A stretch of DNA of 64,000 bases. Origin: Bacillota bacterium (lineage in GTDB: Bacteria > Bacillota > Clostridia > Acetivibrionales > JAFADI01). The stretch covers positions 1 to 64,000 of the forward strand of contig JAFADI010000049.1 in assembly GCA_023424965.1 (NCBI GenBank), read 5' to 3'. The number at the start of each line of letters is the position of its first letter. Position 1 is the stretch's first letter. The notes beneath the pieces are model-generated. The model saw nothing but the letters and a program-made list of their open reading frames with translations. It ran no database searches and was not told where the DNA came from. Below, piece after piece: positions 41,945 to 47,666 of this stretch. The position numbers and the translations under genes were made by a program.

Positions 41945-42517
41945 TCATTCCCTTGTGATGATGATGGCCTCGGCGATTTCCCTCATGGGCATCCGGTTGT
42001 CCCTGCTTTTTTTCTTGATGGCCTCATAGGCCTCCGTCTCCGTCATGCCTTCCTTTTCTATCAGCAGCCATTTGGCCCTTTCAACGATTTTCCTGCTTTC
42101 CAGGGTATCATTGAGCTTTCTGACCTTCCCTTCATAGTCCATGACCCTTTTGTAATTGATGAGGGTGAGGTCCACGATCTGAATGACATTTTCATCGAAT
42201 ACGGGTTTGGTTATATAGGTCATGATCCTTGAAGTCCTTACGAATTCTATGGCTTCATCCGCCCTGCTGTCAAGTACAAGAATGACGGAAGCCAGCAGCT
42301 CCTCATCCATTATGGCCAATATGTCTCTCAAGTCTTTGAAATTGTTGCATACCTCCAGGATAACAAACTCAGGGGAACAACTCCTCACATGCTTCAATAT
42401 ATTTCTTGAATCCTTGGTATAACCGATAAACGTATGGCCATTGGAGGATAGGGCATTTTTAATGGTAGTCAGAGTCTTTTTGTCTTCTCCTGCAATAATA
42501 AATTTGCCATACTCCAC
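41945..42517 (-). CDS. ANTAR-domain RNA-binding regulator with a pseudo-receiver
   Basis: 190 residues. Residues 1-120 are receiver-like: Glu11/Asp12 and Lys104 (YITKPV) are present, but the phospho-acceptor Asp is replaced by Glu55 (FVILEVCNN), so it may be constitutively active or respond to a binding partner. Residues about 130-188 are the ANTAR three-helix RNA-binding domain (SRKIVERAKWLLIEKEGMTE, TEAYEAIKKKSRDNRMPMRE). ANTAR proteins prevent termination by binding tandem hexaloop hairpins. Such hairpins precede both its own operon and glnK-amtB. It lies 24 bp after a NifB-like radical SAM gene. Confidence 0.93.
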   Translation of the reverse strand: MEYGKFIIAGEDKKTLTTIKNALSSNGHTFIGYTKDSRNILKHVRSCSPEFVILEVCNNFKDLRDILAIMDEELLASVILVLDSRADEAIEFVRTSRIMTYITKPVFDENVIQIVDLTLINYKRVMDYEGKVRKLNDTLESRKIVERAKWLLIEKEGMTETEAYEAIKKKSRDNRMPMREIAEAIIITRE

Positions 42518-42541
42518 GCAAATACCCCCTATGTTGCAAAT

Positions 42542-43348
42542 TTAATCTGTTCCGGCATTGGCAGGTATAAAACTTTTTATCTCCACATCCCTCACGATTT
42601 TGGACAGCTCCTGCTGCAAGGCGGCCAGTTCACCGATGCTGGGCATTACAGTCCTTATAAACTTACCGTTGGGATAGCTTGATATTATGCTGATGGATTT
42701 TACCCCAATATCCCTGCACTTTTTGGCAATAGCGATGATATCCTCATAATTTATACCGGGAAAGTAGATGGCATTAATCTTGACATTGATACCCATTCCA
42801 ATGCACAGCTTCATCCCCTGTATCTGGCTTCCCAGGATGGCATCCGCCATCTCCTGGGATTTTACAATTACGCTGCTGCCCTTGATAATTCTCGAATAGA
42901 GCTTTAACATTGTATCAATATAAACGGCATTCATGGCAACGGATACAATTTTGACGTTGAGTCTTGCCAGTTCGCCCACTTTTTCCTCCAGCAGAAGCCC
43001 GTTTGTGCTTATGGCGTAAATATGCTCCGGCAGCTCTATATTGAGGCGTCTGAGCACTTCAAAGGTCTGGGTGTTGCACAACGGTTCACCGGGTCCGCAT
43101 ATCTTTATAACCTTTATCCTTTTGTTCCTGTTGGTCTGTGATAATGCCCAATCCACCGCCTGCTTGGGTGTCATGGATTTGCTCAGGTACTCAGGGCTGT
43201 TTCCATTGCAAATGCAATCGCTGTCCTTGGAGCAGAAGTTGCACATCATATTGCATGCGGGAGCCACAGGGAGTGCAAGCTCTTCAAACCAGGTATTCAA
43301 AGCTTTGTTATAGGATATGGAATTTTGGAGTACAGTATTGTTCTGCAT
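42542..43348 (-). CDS. Stand-alone NifB-like radical SAM protein
   Basis: 268 residues, only the radical SAM core. AdoMet cluster motif Cys32, Cys36, Cys39 (APACNMMCNFC) in the NifB context PVAPxCN, followed by SDCICNG (NifB: DCTNES), GPGEPLCN (NifB: GPGDALAN) and STNGL. The His that precedes PVAP in NifB is missing (LALPVAP), and there is no NifX domain. It is thus a NifB relative that may bind or make a different cluster. First gene of the operon with the ANTAR regulator, behind an attenuator-type leader, so a regulatory or cofactor-sensing role is possible. Function not known. Confidence 0.88.
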   Translation of the reverse strand: MQNNTVLQNSISYNKALNTWFEELALPVAPACNMMCNFCSKDSDCICNGNSPEYLSKSMTPKQAVDWALSQTNRNKRIKVIKICGPGEPLCNTQTFEVLRRLNIELPEHIYAISTNGLLLEEKVGELARLNVKIVSVAMNAVYIDTMLKLYSRIIKGSSVIVKSQEMADAILGSQIQGMKLCIGMGINVKINAIYFPGINYEDIIAIAKKCRDIGVKSISIISSYPNGKFIRTVMPSIGELAALQQELSKIVRDVEIKSFIPANAGTD

Positions 43349-43393
43349 AAGCCGGCACCTCCTATACTATTGAGTGAAGTCTTTAAAAAGACC

Positions 43394-43473
43394 AAAAAAG
43401 CTTTCTTGAATTACAGGATTGCACTGTATCAAGAAAGCTTCCGCGCTCTTTCGTCCGACTACAACAAGGTAGT
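43394..43473 (-). promoter_or_regulatory. Antitermination leader of the radical SAM-ANTAR operon
   Basis: Minus strand leader: hairpin ACUAC-CUUGUU-GUAGU (43458-43473), then AGAGCGCGGAAGCUUU, then a terminator with the 12-nt arms AAGCTTTCTTGA/TCAAGAAAGCTT (43429-43440, 43398-43409) followed by TTTTTT. The hexaloop CUUGUU shares C1, G4, U5, U6 with CAGGUU of the glnK leader, and the segment after it matches the glnK leader at 12 of 16 positions. This suggests one protein, the ANTAR product of this operon, acting on both. Confidence 0.7.
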
Positions 43474-43500
43474 AAAAGTATTATCATTTAATTATCAATA

Positions 43501-43529
43501 ATGATAACATACCAAATTTATTTTTGCAA
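43501..43529 (-). promoter_or_regulatory. Promoter of the radical SAM-ANTAR operon
   Basis: Minus strand TTGCAA (43524-43529), 17-bp spacer, TATCAT (43501-43506), about 28 bp before the leader hairpin. Confidence 0.65.
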
Positions 43530-43560
43530 GTATTAAAGATCGAAATTTCATTACCATTTT

Positions 43561-43595
43561 AAACCACCGTGGCGCGCCAGCCAAAGCGGAGGTTT
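43561..43595. promoter_or_regulatory. Isolated stem-loop in the nitrogen/cell-wall boundary
   Basis: Arms AAACCACCG and CGGAGGTTT (one central mismatch) enclose the palindrome TGGCGCGCCA. It lies in the 250-bp stretch between the radical SAM promoter and dacF that holds no other recognised gene. No U-run follows on either strand. Function unknown; an operator or the remnant of an RNA element are both possible. Confidence 0.4.
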
Positions 43596-43778
43596 CAAAG
43601 CTATGTCCTCTGATTTTTACCCAAAAATGCAATTACTGATGCCCCGGTTTTGCATGAATGCCTCCTAAAGCTCTTATTTGAAGATTTTTCAAGTTTAACT
43701 TATTTTATGGTAATGCATTTTGGTGAAATGTACTTTATAATTATATTATAGAAAGCAAAGTGTACATAGGAGGAAGCA

Positions 43779-45017
43779 ATGGCAAAGAAACATTTTGGAA
43801 AAGCCTTGATATTTTTAATGGTCGCAATCAACCTGTGCTTATATCCCGCAGCTTCCCTTGCAGCCTCTTCCAGCGGTCCTCCCGCTTTGAAGGCAGGCTC
43901 TGCGGTCCTGATGGAAGCCGAGAGAGGACAGGTCCTGTACGCAAAGGACGGGGACAATAAGCTTCACGTTTCAACCGCCTGTAAAATCATGACTGCCCTT
44001 ATAACCATTGAAAAATCCAAACCCGATTCCAAAGTGACCATCAGCAAGGAAGCGGCAAGTGCGACCGGCGCCTTCCTGAATCTTGAGGTGGGTGAAAAGT
44101 ACGACATCGGGGAGTTGCTTCATGCCATGATATTGACCTCTGCAAATGATGCGGCCTATGCCCTGGCGGAATTTGTCGCGGGAGATCAGAAAAAATTTGT
44201 GGAGCTGATGAATGTAAAAGCCTCCGAGCTTAAAATGTTTAATACGGTTTTCAGCAACACCACCGGTTTATATGATGAAAAGCAATACACCACCGCCAAT
44301 GATTTTGCCCTGCTGATACGGTACGCGATTTCAAACGCCACCTTCCAGAGGTATTTCTCCAGCACCGGCCTGCCATGGAACTATGACAATAACGCCAAAA
44401 TCCTTGTCAACAGCAACAAGCTGTTCTGGAGCTATGAAGGAATTGACGGCGGCAAAACAGGTTTCAACGTAGAAAACAAGCAAACTGCCGTAACCACGGC
44501 AACAAGAAATTCTTTAAAGCTCATCTCCATCATCCTGGACTCACCGGCAGACAACATGTACAAGGATTCCGAGAGTTTGCTGGACTATGGCTTCGGCGGC
44601 TTCCGGAAGGGTACCCTGGTGCAAAAATCGCAGATTTTCAAAACCATTTCCGTGAATGACAAGCCAATCAACCTGATCAGCCGCGAAGACACCTATTATA
44701 CCTATCCGGTGGGTGAAAACTATATTGTGAACATCGAATTGAAGGTCAAACCCGACATCGCCATTCCTGTCAAACAAGACCAAGTGCTTGGAATCGCAAG
44801 TTATTCTCTGAAGGATGGGACAAAAATCGATATCAGTCTCTACCCCGATGATGAAATTCTACCGGAGGAAAGCACTTTTAATCGTGTGTATGAAGCATTG
44901 ACGGAACACAAGGAGATATTTTTCGTCATTGTCGTCCTGATCGTCATTGAAATAATTCTGATTTTAAAAAATATCATCGGTTTTATAAAGAGAAAAATTT
45001 TCACCCGGAAGAAATAG
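43779..45017 (+). CDS. dacF: D-alanyl-D-alanine carboxypeptidase-like protein (DacF type)
   Basis: 412 residues. Signal peptide (about 1-28), peptidase S11 domain (35-270), a C-terminal S11 all-beta domain and a final membrane anchor (IFFVIVVLIVIEIILILKNI). Active-site motifs: SxN as Ser121-Ala-Asn123 and KTG at 226-228 are intact, but the SxxK motif reads T-A-C-K with Thr66 where the nucleophilic Ser should be (HVSTACKIM, Lys69). Either Thr acts as nucleophile, or the enzyme is impaired. It should trim pentapeptide side chains of peptidoglycan. GGAGG lies 6 nt before the ATG. Confidence 0.9.
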   Translation: MAKKHFGKALIFLMVAINLCLYPAASLAASSSGPPALKAGSAVLMEAERGQVLYAKDGDNKLHVSTACKIMTALITIEKSKPDSKVTISKEAASATGAFLNLEVGEKYDIGELLHAMILTSANDAAYALAEFVAGDQKKFVELMNVKASELKMFNTVFSNTTGLYDEKQYTTANDFALLIRYAISNATFQRYFSSTGLPWNYDNNAKILVNSNKLFWSYEGIDGGKTGFNVENKQTAVTTATRNSLKLISIILDSPADNMYKDSESLLDYGFGGFRKGTLVQKSQIFKTISVNDKPINLISREDTYYTYPVGENYIVNIELKVKPDIAIPVKQDQVLGIASYSLKDGTKIDISLYPDDEILPEESTFNRVYEALTEHKEIFFVIVVLIVIEIILILKNIIGFIKRKIFTRKK

Positions 45018-45030
45018 TCTGTTGATATCC

Positions 45031-46089
45031 TTATTTTTTCCCGTTCTTCTCCACATAGTCGTATACCATTTTTGAGACGGAAGCAATGACGTCGTTGGCT
45101 TCCCCTTCATTTGCCTCCTTGGACATGACCGCCAGGACGTACGTTTGCCGGGCAAATACGATGCCTACATCGTGGATGACGTTCAACTGGTTCCCGGTTT
45201 TATGGGCCACCTTCACGGAACCGGGAAGCCGTGCGGTAATCCTGTCGTTTTGCTCTGTGTTGAGAAAATAGCCCATCAATTCCTGTCCCAGGGTTCCGCT
45301 TTTATTGCTGAAATCATTGACAAGCTTCATATATAATGCCATGTCCTTCGGACAGGAAACGTTTTCCTCCTCCTTGACCACGATTCCCCCGCATTTCCGC
45401 ATGTAGCTCTTTATATTGCTCTTTCCAAGAAAACGTATCAGGATATTGGCCGCCACATTGTCGCTGACCTCGATGGAAAGCCTGGATAATTCACAAACGG
45501 TATATTTCTTTCCCGCCTTCTCATACTGTATTTGGCCGGCTCCCTCCTCATAGTCCTGCTTCAGATAGGTCAGAGTCCCTTCCCTTCTTACGCTTCCGGA
45601 TTTTATCTTCTCGAAAAGGTAAAGGTTCAGGGGTATTTTGAAGGTGCTTGCGGCCGTATACACCTCGGTGTGGTTGATGCCGAATTCCTCGCCGGTGGCC
45701 AGGTTGGAATAATACACGCCATACGTTCCCGTATAGCCTTTTATGTACTGTTCGATTGCCTGCTTCAGTCCCCCAAGGTCCTTGCTGACCGGGGCAGGAG
45801 GTGTGAAATCGGCATTGCCTGCCGCCGGCTCACCGTCTGGCTGGCCCGGCTCGCTCTCCAGCACCGCTTCCTCCTTTTCTCCTCCGGGTATTTTTTCATC
45901 CGTAACCACCCCTGCTGAAACTGTCTGCGCCTCTGCTTCCTTACCGGCGGCAGCGTCCTTATTCATGGCAACGGCCGAGGATATCAAAATGGCAAATAAA
46001 AACAGCCCCACGATGATAAGTCTCTTTCTCTTCTGCCTTCTCCGCTTTAATATTCTTTCTTTGATAGGAAGACTGCTGTCAAATTCCAT
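45031..46089 (-). CDS. Membrane-anchored class A beta-lactamase-like serine hydrolase
   Basis: 352 residues. Short basic cytoplasmic N-terminus, one membrane segment (about 23-42), a long low-complexity Glu/Ala/Pro linker (45-102), then a beta-lactamase fold: Ser148-Thr-Phe-Lys151, Ser209-Asp-Asn211 and Lys297-Thr-Gly299. A Glu near 240-242 may stand for Glu166, but this is not certain. Anchored outside the membrane, so it may be a true penicillinase or a wall-modifying hydrolase. It is convergent with dacF (13 bp apart); a linked role in beta-lactam response is plausible. Confidence 0.88.
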   Translation of the reverse strand: MEFDSSLPIKERILKRRRQKRKRLIIVGLFLFAILISSAVAMNKDAAAGKEAEAQTVSAGVVTDEKIPGGEKEEAVLESEPGQPDGEPAAGNADFTPPAPVSKDLGGLKQAIEQYIKGYTGTYGVYYSNLATGEEFGINHTEVYTAASTFKIPLNLYLFEKIKSGSVRREGTLTYLKQDYEEGAGQIQYEKAGKKYTVCELSRLSIEVSDNVAANILIRFLGKSNIKSYMRKCGGIVVKEEENVSCPKDMALYMKLVNDFSNKSGTLGQELMGYFLNTEQNDRITARLPGSVKVAHKTGNQLNVIHDVGIVFARQTYVLAVMSKEANEGEANDVIASVSKMVYDYVEKNGKK

Positions 46090-46254
46090 CCTTGCACCTC
46101 AAAAGAATCGTCATTGCGCAAACTCAATCTAACAATATAATACATTATTTGAGAAAATTTTTCCATAGAACCTGTATAGTTTATGGTTAACCCATATAGG
46201 ATAAACCTACAGCAACATATGCATAAAAGGAGTACTTTAGAACTCCCTCCTGCA

Positions 46255-46331
46255 TAAAGAAAAATAAGCAGGAGCCGGAACCGGTTGAATATAGCCCCCT
46301 GTACTCAATACCGAATTCCGGCCCCCGCCTG
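46255..46331 (-). terminator. Terminator after dapB
   Basis: Long GC-rich stem of about 16 pairs (GCGGGGGCCGGAA... with ...CCGGTTCCGGCTCCTGC) enclosing a 20-nt loop, followed on the minus strand by TTATTTTTCTTT. The surrounding gap 46090-46358 shows no gene. Confidence 0.8.
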
Positions 46332-46358
46332 AAATTTATACTCAAATCCGTATGACGC

Positions 46359-47231
46359 TTATACCGACAGCTGTCTGACCTCTTCCGGATCTGCATTGTA
46401 AAGTATATATCTTTTATTGAGCTTGGTATTTTCCTTTTCCATATAATCTCCAAGCACTTTTTTCAGGTTCAACACATCGTTCATTTCAAAATATCCCGTC
46501 TTGCCGAAAATGAACTTGACCGCCTTGATTGCTCCAAGGGCGAATGCCTTGCGAGAAAAGGACTCATGGGAAATTTCGATTTTGTCATCCTCTCCGATGA
46601 TCATGACCTCATGCTTCCCTACCACTCCGCCGGCCCGTACCGCATGGATGGGAATGTCCCCTCCAAATGCCTGTCCCGAAGAAGAAATGCCCTTTTCAAT
46701 CTCATTCGCTATTTTTATGGCAGTCCCTGACGGCGCGTCCTTTTTATTTTTGTGGTGGACCTCCGTGACCTGGAAGTCGTAATTGCTCAATATGCTGGAT
46801 GCCAGGTTTGTGAGCAGCATGAGCACATTGACGCCAAGGGTTATGTTGGGCGCATATACGATGGCATTGTGATATTTTCTTGTAAGTACAAAAAGCTTCT
46901 TCAGCGCCATTTTTGAGAAGCCCGTGGTTCCTACCACGATGTTCACCCGCATTTTGGAAAATGCTATGGCATTCCTCAAGGTAGCCGCAGGACTTGAGAA
47001 ATCTACGACTACATCGGGCTTGTTCCTGAAAACAACCTCTTCCAGTTCATCCGCACCATTTATAATAATTCCGGTATCTCTGATCCCCAGTACCTCTCCA
47101 AGGTCCCTGCCTACTTTGTCACTGTCCGCACTGCATATGACAGCCGCAAGCTTTATATCCTTCTGCTCCAGCAAAACCTTTGCAATTTCTTTGCCGGTCT
47201 TTCCCAATCCAACTAAGCAGACTCTAATCAT
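46359..47231 (-). CDS. dapB: 4-hydroxy-tetrahydrodipicolinate reductase
   Basis: 290 residues from ATG 47231 (GGAGG 8 nt upstream); an upstream frame adds 28 unrelated residues. NAD(P)-binding GLGKTGKEIAKVL at 8-20, VVDFSSPAA and GTTGF, and the DapB signature EVHHKNKKDAPSGTA near 160 with the catalytic His-His and Lys. Catalyses the reduction step to tetrahydrodipicolinate in the lysine/diaminopimelate pathway, which supplies the peptidoglycan cross-link residue and, in spore formers, dipicolinate. It is about 20-30 residues longer than E. coli DapB, with an extra C-terminal tail. Transcription is preceded by a c-di-AMP riboswitch and terminator. Confidence 0.93.
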   Translation of the reverse strand: MIRVCLVGLGKTGKEIAKVLLEQKDIKLAAVICSADSDKVGRDLGEVLGIRDTGIIINGADELEEVVFRNKPDVVVDFSSPAATLRNAIAFSKMRVNIVVGTTGFSKMALKKLFVLTRKYHNAIVYAPNITLGVNVLMLLTNLASSILSNYDFQVTEVHHKNKKDAPSGTAIKIANEIEKGISSSGQAFGGDIPIHAVRAGGVVGKHEVMIIGEDDKIEISHESFSRKAFALGAIKAVKFIFGKTGYFEMNDVLNLKKVLGDYMEKENTKLNKRYILYNADPEEVRQLSV

Positions 47232-47313
47232 CTGATATTCCTCCCTCCTGATTTTAGCGCAAATAGTGGCTGCATTTATCCGGTACCGATTCAATAGTAT
47301 TAAAAAAAGAGAC

Positions 47314-47342
47314 AAAAAAAGCTGCAGAGAAGTGTCTGCAGC
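47314..47342 (-). terminator. Riboswitch-linked terminator upstream of dapB
   Basis: Stem GCTGCAG / CTGCAGC (47336-47342, 47321-47327), loop of 8, followed on the minus strand by seven Ts and another T-rich stretch. It sits between the riboswitch aptamer and dapB, so it is the likely off-state of the switch. Confidence 0.88.
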
Positions 47343-47409
47343 AGGTATATCCGATGATGCGCAACATATTTGCGCGGTTAATCGAGCATATCAATCACCT
47401 TCTCCTCCA

Positions 47410-47557
47410 ACGCTTACGAAGTTAGCTGACGGATTCGGGTCGAAAGAGTTAACCCTACCAAAAAAGCAGTTGCCTGTTTTTTCGGATTCACCCCATAATT
47501 TGGGTCCCCCGTTCCAGAGAAATGGCACAAATACCAATTCCCTATAGATTAAGCGTC
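47410..47557 (-). promoter_or_regulatory. c-di-AMP riboswitch (ydaO-yuaA type)
   Basis: Minus strand aptamer of about 148 nt closed by ACGCTTA (47550-47556) and TAAGCGT (47410-47416). Conserved blocks are present in order: CGCUUAAUC, GGGGGACCCAAA, GGGGUGAAUCC, GGGUUAACUCUUUCGACCC, and CCGAAUCCGUCAGCUAACUU, the most diagnostic stretch of the family. c-di-AMP binding normally turns such genes off by favouring the terminator, which is present 70 nt downstream. A Shine-Dalgarno with a three-codon frame (ATG CTC GAT TAA) lies just after the aptamer and may be a leader mini-ORF. Confidence 0.92.
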
Positions 47558-47637
47558 TATTTTATTCATTTTTCAGATACCGTCACAGAGTATTTCAGAT
47601 TATACTGCCACCCATAAAACGGTATACTTATATAGGC

Positions 47638-47666
47638 AATATACCAAATCTTTGGTTATCTGTCAA
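47638..47666 (-). promoter_or_regulatory. Promoter of the riboswitch-dapB unit
   Basis: Minus strand consensus TTGACA (47661-47666, overlapping the valS stop codon), 17-bp spacer, TATATT (47638-47643). Confidence 0.8.
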
